Shown: positions 17,551-26,825, counted from the stretch's first letter. The stretch is 64,000 nt of DNA from Thalassococcus_A lentus (GCF_028023555.1 NZ_JAQIOY010000001.1:248001-312000), one strand, 5' to 3'. Notes: generated from the sequence alone by a model not told the origin. Numbers and translations are program-made.

Positions 17551-19087
17551 AGTGGGCCTTTGCCTCATAGAGCGTATCGACAGAGATTTCGGCTACACCG
17601 CGTTCGGTGGCGTAGGTTTCCGTATTGCGCTTGGCCTTGCCACGCACAAAAAACGGGATTTTTTTCAGTTCTTTTTCAGCGGCTGGCAGCCACACGATTT
17701 CAACAGGGCCAGACGTTGTCATATCGACGCTTTCAGCGGGCGTTTCAGGCTCTGTTATGCCCATTTCCCGAAGTTTAGCCTTGCCGCCGTGATGGCTTGC
17801 ACCCGCGTCATCATGGAATTCGAAATCCTCACGGAACATGGTCAGCAGATGTTCTTCGAGACCCATCACCAGAGGGTGGACCCATGTGTCAAAGATCACA
17901 TTGGCGCCTTCGATGCCCATCTGTGGCGAATAGCGGGCCGGAAAATCCTGAACGTGGACCGGCGCTGAAATCACCGCGCAGGGAATCCCCAAACGCTTGC
18001 CGATATGGCGCTCCATCTGGGTGCCGAGGATCATCTCGGGTGCCAGTTCCTCGATCCGGCGCTCTACCTCAAGGTAGTCGTCTGTGATCAGGGGATCGAC
18101 ACCGAATTCTTTTGCCAGCCCGCGGATCAGCCGCGCCTGTTCACGGTTGTAGCAACCCATGCCGACGACTTCGAAACCCATTTCATCACGGGCAACCCGG
18201 GCACAGGCAGCAACATGCGTTCCATCACCAAATAGGAATACGCGCTTACCCGTCAGATAAGTGGAATCGACTGACGCGGAATACCAGGGCATCCGAAGGC
18301 GCGCTTCCTCCAGAGCCGCGTTGCGACCAGTAATTTTGGCGATTTCGCTGACGAAATCCCGTGTGGCACCCACTCCAATCGGGATTGTTTTGGTATAGGG
18401 CTGACCAAATTCCCGTTCGAGATACCGGGCCGCCGTTTCGGCAGTTTCCGGATACATCAAAACATTGAAATGCGCCGCGCCCAGTCGTGCGATATCCCGC
18501 GGCGTAGCGTCATAGGGCGCAACCACATTCACGCCGATACCCATGTCGGACAGCAGCGCGGTCAATTCGGTGATGTCGTCCCGGTGCCGAAACCCAAGTG
18601 CCGTCGGACCAATTAGATTGGCCGTAACATGGGAGGTTTTTTCGACAGGGCGCGCCAGCGTTTTGACGATCTGAAAGAATGCTTCGTCAGCGCCAAAGTT
18701 TTCCTTGCGCTGGTAACTGGGCAATTCAAGCGGGATTGCAGGCACTGGCAAACCCAGTGTCTCGGACATGCCGCCCGGATCATCCTGTATCAATTCAGCG
18801 GTGCAAGAGGCCCCAACGAGGATGGCCTCGGGCTTGAAACGTTCATAGGCCTCTAGACACGCACTCTTGAACAGATGCGCTGTGTCTGAACCCAAATCGC
18901 GGGCCTGAAAGGTTGTGTAAGTTACAGGCGGGCGATGATTGCGCCGCTCGATCATCGTGAACAAAAGATCAGCGTAGGTATCGCCTTGCGGCGCGTGCAG
19001 GACGTAGTGCAGACCCTTCATAGCCGTAGCAACGCGCATCGCGCCAACATGGGGCGGGCCTTCATATGTCCACACTGTCAGTTTCAT
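17540..19087 (-). CDS. bchB: Dark-operative protochlorophyllide reductase, subunit B
   Basis: A 515-residue NifK-like subunit that, with BchN, holds the catalytic [4Fe-4S] cluster and the protochlorophyllide site. Visible are YADLLFTMIERRNHRPP, the VGASCTAELIQDDPGG nitrogenase-type segment, and the C-terminal PCP-red domain (WLPAAEKELKKIPFFVRGKA ending in DTLYEAKAHY). The start overlaps the bchN stop (ATGA). DPOR works without light but is oxygen sensitive. Confidence 0.96.
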   Translation of the reverse strand: MKLTVWTYEGPPHVGAMRVATAMKGLHYVLHAPQGDTYADLLFTMIERRNHRPPVTYTTFQARDLGSDTAHLFKSACLEAYERFKPEAILVGASCTAELIQDDPGGMSETLGLPVPAIPLELPSYQRKENFGADEAFFQIVKTLARPVEKTSHVTANLIGPTALGFRHRDDITELTALLSDMGIGVNVVAPYDATPRDIARLGAAHFNVLMYPETAETAARYLEREFGQPYTKTIPIGVGATRDFVSEIAKITGRNAALEEARLRMPWYSASVDSTYLTGKRVFLFGDGTHVAACARVARDEMGFEVVGMGCYNREQARLIRGLAKEFGVDPLITDDYLEVERRIEELAPEMILGTQMERHIGKRLGIPCAVISAPVHVQDFPARYSPQMGIEGANVIFDTWVHPLVMGLEEHLLTMFREDFEFHDDAGASHHGGKAKLREMGITEPETPAESVDMTTSGPVEIVWLPAAEKELKKIPFFVRGKAKRNTETYATERGVAEISVDTLYEAKAHYAR

Positions 19088-20370
19088 TCCGCGGCCTCCA
19101 ACTTCAGAAGATCGCGGCGGCGGACCGGACGGCTGAAAAGCCCCGCCAGATCACCGGCCTGCTCGTAAAAATGGACCGGCGTGAAGACCAGTTCGATGGC
19201 CCACTTGGTCGTGAGCCCTTCGGCTTCCAACGGATTGGCCAGCCCCAGTCCACAAACTGTCAGATCGGGACGCGCAGTACGGCATCGATCCAACTGCTTA
19301 TCGACATCCTGCCCTTCGGCAATGACAGGCCCTTCGGCCAACAAATCCATGTCCGGAGACATGACCGCGCGATGGATAAAGGGCGCACCAACCTCGACAG
19401 CCTGCATTCCGCATTCGCGTGTCAGGAATCGCGCCAGCGGAATTTCGAGCTGACTGTCCGGGAAGAAGAAGACGGATCGTCCATTCAACGCTTCGGAAGC
19501 CTGCGACACGGCTTTGCGGGCGCGGGCGCGCGGTGCGTCAGTGACTTCGGCGAACTTTTCCGCTGATACGCCAAACTCGCGTGCGATTGTCCAAAGCCAC
19601 TGCGTCGTACCTTCTTCACCAAAAGGAAACGGCGCGGCCAGATGTCTTGCACCACGACGCTGCAGGGCCTCGTGGGTGTCGGTCAAAAATGGTTGGGTCA
19701 GCGCATAGACAGTGTTCGGACCAATGCCATATTCGCTATCGCGCCCAGGCGCTGGCAGAACGCGGATCGGACCAATGCCCATCGCCTCCAAGAGACCGAC
19801 AGCCTGTTCTTCCACCACATCCGGAAGCGCACCAACCAAAAGCAACTCACGCGCGTCGGTCTTAGGAAGGACTGGAACCATAGCGGCAAGGCAGGCGTCT
19901 TCGCCTTGGGTAAATGTCGTTTCGATCCCGGAACCGGAATAGCTGAGAACCCTAACGCTCGGTGCGAACTGCGCGCTCAGACGCTCAGCGGCGGTCGCAA
20001 GATCCAGTTTGATCACTTCGGACGGGCATGACCCAACGAGGAACAGCTGCTTGATGTCGGGCCGGCGCTCCAGCAGCTCGGTCACCACTCGATCGATTTC
20101 GACCTGCGCATCGGCAAGCCCAGCAAGATCAGTCTCTTCCAGGATTGCCGTAGCAAACCGGGGTTCCGCAAAAATCATGACGCCCGCGGCCGATTGCAAC
20201 AGATGCGCGCAGGTGCGACTGCCGACCACCAAAAAGAACGCGTCCTGCATTTTCCGGTGAAGCCAGATAATTCCGGTGAGTCCGCAAAAGACCTCGTGCT
20301 GGCCGCGTTCCTTCAGAACCGGTGTGGCTGAACAGCCTTTGGAAGGTGGCGGTGCGAAACGATCGGTCAT
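19084..20370 (-). CDS. bchN: Dark-operative protochlorophyllide reductase, subunit N
   Basis: A 428-residue NifD-like partner of BchB. The three Cys ligands are visible in VFCGLTGIIWL, SRTCAHLLQSAAG and FLVGSCPSEVIKLDL; the fourth ligand comes from an Asp in BchB. Start MTDRFAPPPS at 20370 overlaps the bchF stop by 4 bases. The family length is about 420-430. Confidence 0.96.
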   Translation of the reverse strand: MTDRFAPPPSKGCSATPVLKERGQHEVFCGLTGIIWLHRKMQDAFFLVVGSRTCAHLLQSAAGVMIFAEPRFATAILEETDLAGLADAQVEIDRVVTELLERRPDIKQLFLVGSCPSEVIKLDLATAAERLSAQFAPSVRVLSYSGSGIETTFTQGEDACLAAMVPVLPKTDARELLLVGALPDVVEEQAVGLLEAMGIGPIRVLPAPGRDSEYGIGPNTVYALTQPFLTDTHEALQRRGARHLAAPFPFGEEGTTQWLWTIAREFGVSAEKFAEVTDAPRARARKAVSQASEALNGRSVFFFPDSQLEIPLARFLTRECGMQAVEVGAPFIHRAVMSPDMDLLAEGPVIAEGQDVDKQLDRCRTARPDLTVCGLGLANPLEAEGLTTKWAIELVFTPVHFYEQAGDLAGLFSRPVRRRDLLKLEAAE

Positions 20371-20888
20371 GCTGCGACCTCCTTTGAGAGGTCAGTGCCG
20401 GCCTGCTGCAACCGCGCCATGCGAAGCTTCCAGATGAATTGGCCGGCATTGATGACGTAGGCGCCATAGGCGGCCAGGGCCAACCACATTTCCTGTGTGG
20501 GCGTCAGCGCCTGCGTGAACAAAGCCCAGACATAGGCAGTGTGCAGGGCGATCACGACAAAGCTGAAGACGTCTTCCCAAAAGAAGGCATGGGCAAACAG
20601 GTATTGGCCAAAGACCACCTTTTCCCAAATGGCTCCGGTGATCATGATCACATAGAGAAATCCTGTCTTGATCAGGATCGAGTAAGTCGCGGCCCAGTAG
20701 CCGGTGTCATAGGCAAGATACCGAAGGACCAAAACCAGCGACACAAGGAACGCCACAAACTGCAACGGGGCGAGAATCCCCTGAATCAACGTCCAAACAG
20801 TCGCGTCCCGACGCGCCCTTTGTTCAGGCGTGTACAGGAAAACTTCGCTAGATTCCCGTGGGTTGCTGGATGACATCTTCGATTCCAT
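20367..20888 (-). CDS. bchF: 3-vinyl bacteriochlorophyllide hydratase
   Basis: A 173-residue membrane protein with about four helices (IQGILAPLQFVAFLVSLVLV, ILIKTGFLYVIMITGAIWEK, FSFVVIALHTAYVWALF) that hydrates the 3-vinyl group toward the 3-acetyl of bacteriochlorophyll a. The signature TPEQRARRDATVW is at the N terminus. Start 20888 is chosen for the AAGGA upstream; a longer frame to 20933 would run into the PpsR operator. It is the first gene of the long minus operon bchFNBHLM-lhaA-puhABC. Confidence 0.93.
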   Translation of the reverse strand: MESKMSSSNPRESSEVFLYTPEQRARRDATVWTLIQGILAPLQFVAFLVSLVLVLRYLAYDTGYWAATYSILIKTGFLYVIMITGAIWEKVVFGQYLFAHAFFWEDVFSFVVIALHTAYVWALFTQALTPTQEMWLALAAYGAYVINAGQFIWKLRMARLQQAGTDLSKEVAA

Positions 20889-20927
20889 TGCTTCCTTAAA
20901 ACGAGGATATCGTCGCGCTGCTAAAAG

Positions 20928-20945
20928 TGTCAATTAAAACTTACA
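20928..20945. promoter_or_regulatory. PpsR/CrtJ operator at bchF
   Basis: TGTCAATTAAAACTTACA is an exact TGT-N12-ACA palindrome, 40 bases upstream of the bchF ATG. On the minus strand the right half gives TTGACA, followed 18 bases later by TATCCT, so it would cover the -35 of a bchF promoter. Confidence 0.8.
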
Positions 20946-21074
20946 CTCGTTTGGTTGACACTTAGACAGCTACAGCGATTCGCCAAAAACAGTGGGAAAT
21001 AGGGAAAAATTCACGTTTTTATTGGCACTTAAACGAACTTTTCCGCCTGAAACCCCGTGGCTTAGCATGGCCAG

Positions 21075-21092
21075 TGTCAATTTCTTTTGACA
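21075..21092. promoter_or_regulatory. PpsR/CrtJ operator at ppaA
   Basis: TGTCAATTTCTTTTGACA is an exact TGT-N12-ACA site. Its right end forms TTGACA (21087-21092), and GACAAT lies 17 bases downstream (21110-21115), together a good sigma-70 promoter for ppaA-ppsR with the operator on the -35. It is 147 bases from the bchF operator. Confidence 0.8.
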
Positions 21093-21180
21093 TTCAGCAC
21101 GCCGTCTTGGACAATGAAGGTGCTTTTATCTGTGCACTGGCCGCGCCGATGTGCCAGATAAGGCGCGCGAGGGTATAGAA

Positions 21181-21969
21181 ATGACGACAGACAACAACAC
21201 GGATGATCGTGGTCTGGACGACGAAACGCGTCCCGATGTGTCGGCGTTAGCAACGGCGGTTATCTCTGTCTTGAACGACAAGCCTGATAGTGCGGCGCAG
21301 TCACTGCGCGGCTCGGTCGTGCGCAAACTCGTCAAGTCGACCCTACGCGATGGCGCCTTTAACGCCGAGATGCTTCTGAACGACCTGGAAGACAATCGGC
21401 TCGCTCCCGATCAAATCGTGGATATCTACATCCCTGCCGCCGCGCGCGAGCTTGGTGTGATGTGGTGTGATGACATGATTGGGTTCGCAAAGGTAACGAT
21501 CGCGACCGCTCGGTTGCAGGGGCTTTTGACCCTGCTTGCGCCACCGTGGTCGGCTAAACCGGCTGTATCGAATGAGGCGGTCAACACCCTTCTCGTTTTG
21601 CAAGCCAACGACAGCCACACGTTGGGTCCACATGTCGCGACAGCGCAGCTCAGACGCTTAGGCGCGTCAGTTCGGCTTCTTTTTGGGCCGGATGAGGGAA
21701 CTTTGGCCAGAGTGTTGGAAGATGAACACTACGATTTGGTCATGTTCTCCTGCTCTCGGACAGATGCTCTTGCAACAATCGCCAAGATGGTTAAACGGAT
21801 TAGAGCGGAAAGGGAAAAAAGCCCCCCGATTGCTCTAGGCGGATTGGTTCTTGAGCTCACGGATCGCATTAAAGAAAAAACCGGCGTAGACTTGGTAACG
21901 GCCGATGTGAAAGTGGCATTTAAGCTCTGCGATAAGAAGAGACTAAAGCAAAGGTCTGTGGCGCGATAA
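21181..21969 (+). CDS. ppaA: B12-binding photosynthesis regulator PpaA/AerR
   Basis: A 262-residue protein with a methionine-synthase-like cap helix region (residues 40-120) and a C-terminal cobalamin-binding domain. The motif DSHTLGPHVA contains the probable cobalt-ligand His146. In Rhodobacter the homologue AerR/PpaA senses cobalamin and light and antagonises CrtJ/PpsR. The start at 21181 follows GAGGG; an upstream GTG at 21151 is less likely. The ppsR ATG comes immediately after the stop, so the pair is co-transcribed from a promoter overlapped by a PpsR operator. Confidence 0.9.
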   Translation: MTTDNNTDDRGLDDETRPDVSALATAVISVLNDKPDSAAQSLRGSVVRKLVKSTLRDGAFNAEMLLNDLEDNRLAPDQIVDIYIPAAARELGVMWCDDMIGFAKVTIATARLQGLLTLLAPPWSAKPAVSNEAVNTLLVLQANDSHTLGPHVATAQLRRLGASVRLLFGPDEGTLARVLEDEHYDLVMFSCSRTDALATIAKMVKRIRAEREKSPPIALGGLVLELTDRIKEKTGVDLVTADVKVAFKLCDKKRLKQRSVAR

Positions 21970-23391
21970 ATGAACAGCAATGGGTCCAGTTTTTGGAGAA
22001 GTGGCTCTGCGCCCGTGATTGAACCGGAATCGCTTTCCAGTTTGATATCGGTTGCCTCGGACCTTTCGCTCGTCGTGTCAAAGGAAGGGATCATCCTTTC
22101 CGTTCTGATCAATCCGACTGAATCGTCATTTGGCAATCTGGCTCATTGGGAAGGCTCTCCTGTCACGGATTTCCTGACGACAGAATGCGTTCCCAAATTC
22201 CAAACCATTCTTGATAGCTTCAACAACGGTGAGATTTCATCGCGTGCGATGGAATTGAACCACACCGATCACACGGCGTGGGAATTTCCAGTTCGGTATT
22301 CCTTCCATGCCTTTGCCAACGGTGACGCGCTAATCATGTTGGGTCGGGATTTGCGACCCGTAGCCGAAACTCAACAGCAACTTGTCCAGGCACAGATGTC
22401 GCTTGAGCAGGGCTATGAAGCCCGCCGCGAATTTGACGCCCGCTACCGCTTGCTGCTCCGCACAGTGCGGGACCCCGTTGTTTTCGTTTCGGTCAATGAA
22501 GGTCGGATCAAGGATTTGAATGAACCGGCCGCGGCGCTTTTGGGCTCCACGCGCGAAGATCTGGTCGGTTCGTCATTTGCTGCCGAATTCCGCGATCGCC
22601 GCAAGGACGAGTTTGTGGAAAGTCTGGTTAATACCGCCATTTCCGAAAATACGTCCGATTTTAACGTCCAGACCAAGCGTAATCGTCAGCGCGTCATAAT
22701 TACGCCGAATGTATTCCGCGCTGCGGGCGAACGTGTTTTGATTTGTCGTCTGGATACAGAAAGCACCGGCTCGGGGCATTTGGACGAACTGGGTCTGAAC
22801 CTCAGCGTTCTTTACGAAAAGGGATCAGACGCGATCGCGTTTACGTCGATTACGGGCACGATCCAAACCTGTAACGACGCATTCCTCGATCTGGTCGATG
22901 CCGCGCACTTGGTGGATGTGAAGGGCCGTAGTCTGGCTGACTATCTTGGTCGCGGTCAGATCGATATGTCCGTTCTCATCGAGAACGCGCGCCGCACCGG
23001 ACAGATGCGGATGTATTCCACCAAAATCATGAACGAATATGGATCTAAAACTGCCGTTGAGATGTCGGTAACCTATCTCAATGACCGTTCTGATCCGGAA
23101 CTGGGTTTCGTGATCCGGGATGCCAGTCGCGTTGATGCGATCCGCAAATCTCCGATGCAAACCTCGGAGGAAAGCAGCCGCAATGTGATGGAGCTGGTGG
23201 GATCTGCCACGCTCAAGGAAATCGTTTCGGAAACGACAGATGTCGTCGAAAAGATGTGCATCGAAACTGCGGTTAATCTGACCCGAAACAACCGCGTGGC
23301 CGCGGCTGAAATGCTCGGGCTGTCCCGCCAATCGCTCTATGTGAAGCTCCGCAAATATGGGCTTTTGAACAAAGAGACGGACAACGAATAA
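21970..23391 (+). CDS. ppsR: Transcriptional repressor PpsR/CrtJ
   Basis: A 473-residue repressor with an N-terminal PAS-like part, a Q-rich linker helix (RPVAETQQQLVQAQMSLEQG), two further PAS domains (about residues 160-260 and 275-385) and a C-terminal Fis-type helix-turn-helix (NRVAAAEMLGLSRQSLYVKL). Cys259 (RVLICRL) and Cys430 (VEKMCIE) match the two redox-responsive cysteines known in Rhodobacter PpsR/CrtJ. It represses bch, crt and other pigment genes under oxygen by binding TGT-N12-ACA pairs, ten of which occur in this window. Confidence 0.95.
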   Translation: MNSNGSSFWRSGSAPVIEPESLSSLISVASDLSLVVSKEGIILSVLINPTESSFGNLAHWEGSPVTDFLTTECVPKFQTILDSFNNGEISSRAMELNHTDHTAWEFPVRYSFHAFANGDALIMLGRDLRPVAETQQQLVQAQMSLEQGYEARREFDARYRLLLRTVRDPVVFVSVNEGRIKDLNEPAAALLGSTREDLVGSSFAAEFRDRRKDEFVESLVNTAISENTSDFNVQTKRNRQRVIITPNVFRAAGERVLICRLDTESTGSGHLDELGLNLSVLYEKGSDAIAFTSITGTIQTCNDAFLDLVDAAHLVDVKGRSLADYLGRGQIDMSVLIENARRTGQMRMYSTKIMNEYGSKTAVEMSVTYLNDRSDPELGFVIRDASRVDAIRKSPMQTSEESSRNVMELVGSATLKEIVSETTDVVEKMCIETAVNLTRNNRVAAAEMLGLSRQSLYVKLRKYGLLNKETDNE

Positions 23392-23456
23392 ACTTCGTCC
23401 AATTGGGCCATGTGCCTGCCACCTGTAAGCTTCGTTTAACTTGCGCCGACTCGTTA

Positions 23457-23474
23457 TGTTGTGTTTAGTTGACA
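23457..23474. promoter_or_regulatory. PpsR/CrtJ operator 1 at bchG
   Basis: TGTTGTGTTTAGTTGACA is an exact TGT-N12-ACA site that ends two bases before the bchG ATG. A TTGACA is included at its right end. Confidence 0.75.
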
Positions 23475-23475
23475 C

Positions 23476-24381
23476 ATGACTGTCAGCGTTAGTTTACACG
23501 AAGAGCGCAAAACGCCAGAACCCGCCGCGATGCTCCAGCTGATAAAGCCGGTAACGTGGTTCCCGCCGATGTGGGCCTATCTGTGCGGCCTGGTTTCAAC
23601 CGGGGCCAGTTTTTCAGAACACTGGGCGCTTGCCTTGCTTGGGGTGATCCTCGCCGGCCCAATTGTCTGCGGCATGAGCCAGGCGGCCAACGATTGGTGC
23701 GACCGCCACGTTGACGCAATCAATGAACCAGATCGGCCGATCCCGTCGGGCCGCATTCCCGGACGCTGGGGGCTTTGGATTGCGCTTGCAATGTCCGTGC
23801 TTTCCCTGCTGGTCGGTTCACTGCTTGGTCTGTGGGGTTTTGTGGCCACTTGCGTCGGCGTTTTGGCGGCATGGGTCTATTCGGTTGAGCCCATTCGAAT
23901 GAAACGGTCTGGCTGGTGGGGGCCCGGGCTGGTTGGTCTCAGCTATGAATCCCTGCCGTGGTTCACCGGTGCAGCGGTTCTCGCACAGTCTCTCCCAAGG
24001 CCTGAAATCATCACGATTGCGCTTCTCTATGGGATCGGCGCGCATGGCATTATGACACTGAACGATTTCAAAGCTCTCGAAGGCGATCGGCAGATGGGTG
24101 TAAATTCTCTGCCTGTAACGCTAGGCCCGGAAATGGCCGCGAAAGTTGCCTGCTTTGTCATGATCGTTCCACAGGCCATCGTTGTTCTGCTTCTTTCCAG
24201 CTGGGACCGGCCTGTGCATGCCACGTTGGTCATGGCGCTTGGTCTGGGTCAGATTTGGGCCATGACCGTGATGATGCGTGACCCCAAGGCCAAGGCGCCA
24301 TGGTACAACGGAACAGGTGTCCTGATGTATATCATTGGTATGATGGTCGCCGCTTTTGCACTCAGAGGGTTGGCAGCATGA
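23476..24381 (+). CDS. bchG: Bacteriochlorophyll a synthase (geranylgeranyl transferase)
   Basis: A 301-residue UbiA-family prenyltransferase with about nine membrane helices that esterifies bacteriochlorophyllide a with geranylgeranyl diphosphate. The first Asp-rich motif is NDWCDRHVDAINEPDRPIPS, and the second region is LNDFKALEGDRQMGVNSLP. The N-terminal LIKPVTWFPPMWAYLCG is highly typical and supports the ATG at 23476, with the next ATG being too far inside. Two PpsR operators flank and overlap the start codon. The ORF ends in ATGA with the next gene. Confidence 0.95.
   Translation: MTVSVSLHEERKTPEPAAMLQLIKPVTWFPPMWAYLCGLVSTGASFSEHWALALLGVILAGPIVCGMSQAANDWCDRHVDAINEPDRPIPSGRIPGRWGLWIALAMSVLSLLVGSLLGLWGFVATCVGVLAAWVYSVEPIRMKRSGWWGPGLVGLSYESLPWFTGAAVLAQSLPRPEIITIALLYGIGAHGIMTLNDFKALEGDRQMGVNSLPVTLGPEMAAKVACFVMIVPQAIVVLLLSSWDRPVHATLVMALGLGQIWAMTVMMRDPKAKAPWYNGTGVLMYIIGMMVAAFALRGLAA
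23481..23498. promoter_or_regulatory. PpsR/CrtJ operator 2, inside the bchG 5' coding end
   Basis: TGTCAGCGTTAGTTTACA is an exact TGT-N12-ACA site within codons 2-8 of bchG, 24 bases start-to-start from operator 1, close to the spacing used by other cooperative pairs here. Confidence 0.7.
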
Positions 24382-25640
24382 CTTTGGGTTGGGGTGGAAT
24401 CGCGCGTTTGTGTCTGACGAACGCTGCAATTGGCGGTCTGGCCGCTCTTCCGGTCAACCTGTTCAATCGTTTGATGACCGTCGAGCTGGCGCTTCCAGCG
24501 CTCTTGCCCGGTTTGTTGGTTGCTTTGCACTACGGTGTTCAGCTGACTCGTCCGGTCTGGGGGCACCGCTCTGACGCCAAAGGCGGGCGAACGCCGTTTA
24601 TCCTTTTTGGTATTGCATTGGTCGCCGCGGGGATCATCGCGACGGCTTGGGGCATCAAAATAGGCTCTAATTCGCCCGGAATGGCTCTGATTGTCTGGAT
24701 TGCCGCCTATGCCGCAATCGGTATGGGTATCGGTGCAGCTGGCACGTCCTTTCTGGCCCTTTTGGCAACCGCAGCGCCAGACACACGCAAAGGCGCAGCC
24801 GCAACACTTGCTTGGTTGATGCTGATCGCGGGCGCGATTGCCGCGTCGATCGGGACGGGCATTGCACTTGATCCCTATTCTCCGGAACGGCTGATTTCAG
24901 TGGTCAGCGCGGTCTGTGCGATCGCCTTTGTGCTGTGCGTTATCTCGACGCTGGGCGTAGAGCGAAAACTGGATCACGTCCCGCCACCCGCTTCTCCGAA
25001 TTTGCGCGCCGCCTTGCGGGCCACGATGGATGATCCATCTGCGCGGGCCTTCACCGGGTTCGTCTTTCTATCAATCCTCGCATTCTATCTGTCGGAGCTG
25101 GTGCTCGAACCATTTGCTGGCCATGTACACGGCCTTTCACCAGATGAATCCACCAAACTGTCCGGAGGGAAAGACGGGGCGGCATTGCTGGGTATGATCG
25201 GCGCTGGCGTCTTGTCCACATTGAACATCGGCACACTGAGGGGTTGGGCAGTGATCGGCTGCATCCTGTCCGCGCTTGGTTTGATCGGGCTTGGGTTTGG
25301 CTTGCCCCTGATCCCCTCAACAGTCGTGCTGGGGCTTGGCAATGGTTTGTTCGTTGTGGGCGCAATCGGTTCAATGATGCGCCTTGCCGCTGAAGCGCCC
25401 GGTGCCACCGGAACCCGCATGGGTGTCTTTGGCGCGGCGCAGGCCATTGCGGCAGGTCTGGCCGGTTTGATCGCGACGGGAATTCTCGACATTGCGCGAA
25501 CGGTTTTGCCGGATCAGGCCGCCTATGGAACAGTCTTCATCATCGAAGCCGTTCTGTTTCTTGCTGCCGCTGTTGTCGCGTCACGTTTGCTTCGAACAGC
25601 GCCCAACCATCACAATTCACTGCTGCAACCGGGAGAATAG
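24378..25640 (+). CDS. PucC-family MFS transporter downstream of bchG
   Basis: A 420-residue membrane protein of the bacteriochlorophyll delivery (BCD) family with about 12 helices. Family marks are the start LGWGGIARLCLTNAAIGG, the VALHYGVQLTRPVWGHRSD loop and GTRMGVFGAAQAIAAGLAG. It lies between bchG and bchP as in other Rhodobacteraceae clusters (orf428/bch2). It may help move pigment during terminal synthesis; the exact role is not established. The start is set by the ATGA overlap with bchG. It is paralogous to lhaA. Confidence 0.85.
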   Translation: MTLGWGGIARLCLTNAAIGGLAALPVNLFNRLMTVELALPALLPGLLVALHYGVQLTRPVWGHRSDAKGGRTPFILFGIALVAAGIIATAWGIKIGSNSPGMALIVWIAAYAAIGMGIGAAGTSFLALLATAAPDTRKGAAATLAWLMLIAGAIAASIGTGIALDPYSPERLISVVSAVCAIAFVLCVISTLGVERKLDHVPPPASPNLRAALRATMDDPSARAFTGFVFLSILAFYLSELVLEPFAGHVHGLSPDESTKLSGGKDGAALLGMIGAGVLSTLNIGTLRGWAVIGCILSALGLIGLGFGLPLIPSTVVLGLGNGLFVVGAIGSMMRLAAEAPGATGTRMGVFGAAQAIAAGLAGLIATGILDIARTVLPDQAAYGTVFIIEAVLFLAAAVVASRLLRTAPNHHNSLLQPGE

Positions 25641-25643
25641 AAA

Positions 25644-26825
25644 ATGTATGATGTCGTTGTTGTGGGTGGTGGCCCGTCCGGTGCAACCGCAGCCGAAGAT
25701 CTTGCCCGGTCCGGCCACAAGGTCGCAATGATTGATCGCGAAGGTCGTATCAAGCCGTGCGGCGGCGCGATTCCACCGCGCCTGATCCAGGACTTCCAAA
25801 TTCCCGACGAGCAACTGATCGCCAAGGTTACAACCGCACGCATGATTTCGCCCACTGGGCGGCATGTGGATATACCGATCGATAACGGCTTTGTCGGCAT
25901 GGTCGACCGCAAGGATTTTGATCCTTTCCTGCGCGACCGCGCCGAACACGCGGGCGCCGAACGCTATACCGGGACGTATCTTCGGATCGAACGGGACGGC
26001 AAGGAAAAGCACGTCATTTACCGAGACAAGCAAAGCGGCGAAGAGCGCAGCCTGCAAACTCGGCTTATCATCGGTGCGGATGGCGCTAAATCACGGGTCG
26101 CCGCACAGGAAATTCCCGGCGGTACTAAGACACCCTTGGTTTTCGCATACCACGAAATCATCGCCGCTCCACGGGAAGCCACAGACGTATACGATCCTAT
26201 GCGCTGCGATGTGATCTATGACGGGGCTATATCACCCGATTTTTACGGATGGGTTTTCCCCCACGGAAACACCGCTTCTGTCGGTATGGGCACCTACATC
26301 ACCTCTGTGGATCTAAAGCAGGCCACGGCCGCGCTGCGCGAGGCCTCCGGTTTGGCTGATTGTGAAACGATCCGGCGCGAAGGCGCGCCCATTCCGCTGA
26401 AACCACTCAAGTTCTGGGACAATGCGCGCGATGTGGTTGTGGCCGGGGATGCAGCAGGCGTCGTTGCCCCCAGTTCCGGTGAAGGCATTTTCTACGCAAT
26501 GCTGGGCGGCCGCGTTGCAGCAACAGCAGCAAGCGCAACACTGGCCTCTGGTCGGATCACAGACCTGTCTCTGGCCCGAAAGCTTTTCATGAAAGAGCAC
26601 AAGAGTGTCTTCAAGGTTCTTGGTGCGATGCAAAATGCCTACTATCGCTCTGACAGCCGCCGCGAACGGTTTGTGAGCCTGTGTCATGATGAAGACGTGC
26701 AAAAGCTGACATTCGAAGCTTATATGAACAAAAGGCTGGTCAAGGCGCGTCCGATGGCGCATCTCAAAATCGGTCTGAAGAACCTCAGCCACCTTGCTGG
26801 CCTCGTGCGGGAGACACACGTATGA
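25644..26825 (+). CDS. bchP: Geranylgeranyl bacteriochlorophyll reductase
   Basis: A 393-residue flavoprotein that reduces the geranylgeranyl tail of bacteriochlorophyll to phytyl. The FAD-binding motif VVVGGGPSGATAAEDLARSG opens the protein, the conserved IKPCGGAIPPR follows, and the second FAD segment is VVVAGDAAGVVAPSSGEGI. GGGAGA precedes the ATG, only 3 bases after the previous stop. The idi start overlaps the end by 4 bases. Confidence 0.95.
   Translation: MYDVVVVGGGPSGATAAEDLARSGHKVAMIDREGRIKPCGGAIPPRLIQDFQIPDEQLIAKVTTARMISPTGRHVDIPIDNGFVGMVDRKDFDPFLRDRAEHAGAERYTGTYLRIERDGKEKHVIYRDKQSGEERSLQTRLIIGADGAKSRVAAQEIPGGTKTPLVFAYHEIIAAPREATDVYDPMRCDVIYDGAISPDFYGWVFPHGNTASVGMGTYITSVDLKQATAALREASGLADCETIRREGAPIPLKPLKFWDNARDVVVAGDAAGVVAPSSGEGIFYAMLGGRVAATAASATLASGRITDLSLARKLFMKEHKSVFKVLGAMQNAYYRSDSRRERFVSLCHDEDVQKLTFEAYMNKRLVKARPMAHLKIGLKNLSHLAGLVRETHV

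Noticed and set aside
16997..17968. 323-codon open frame opposite the bchH-bchB junction
   Set aside because: It crosses two well-supported genes in antisense and reads as Ser/Arg-rich shadow sequence.
20955..20960. Third TTGACA in the bchF-ppaA gap taken as another PpsR site
   Set aside because: No TGT stands 12 bases to its left, so it does not meet the TGT-N12-ACA rule, and no good -10 follows at 16-18 bases.
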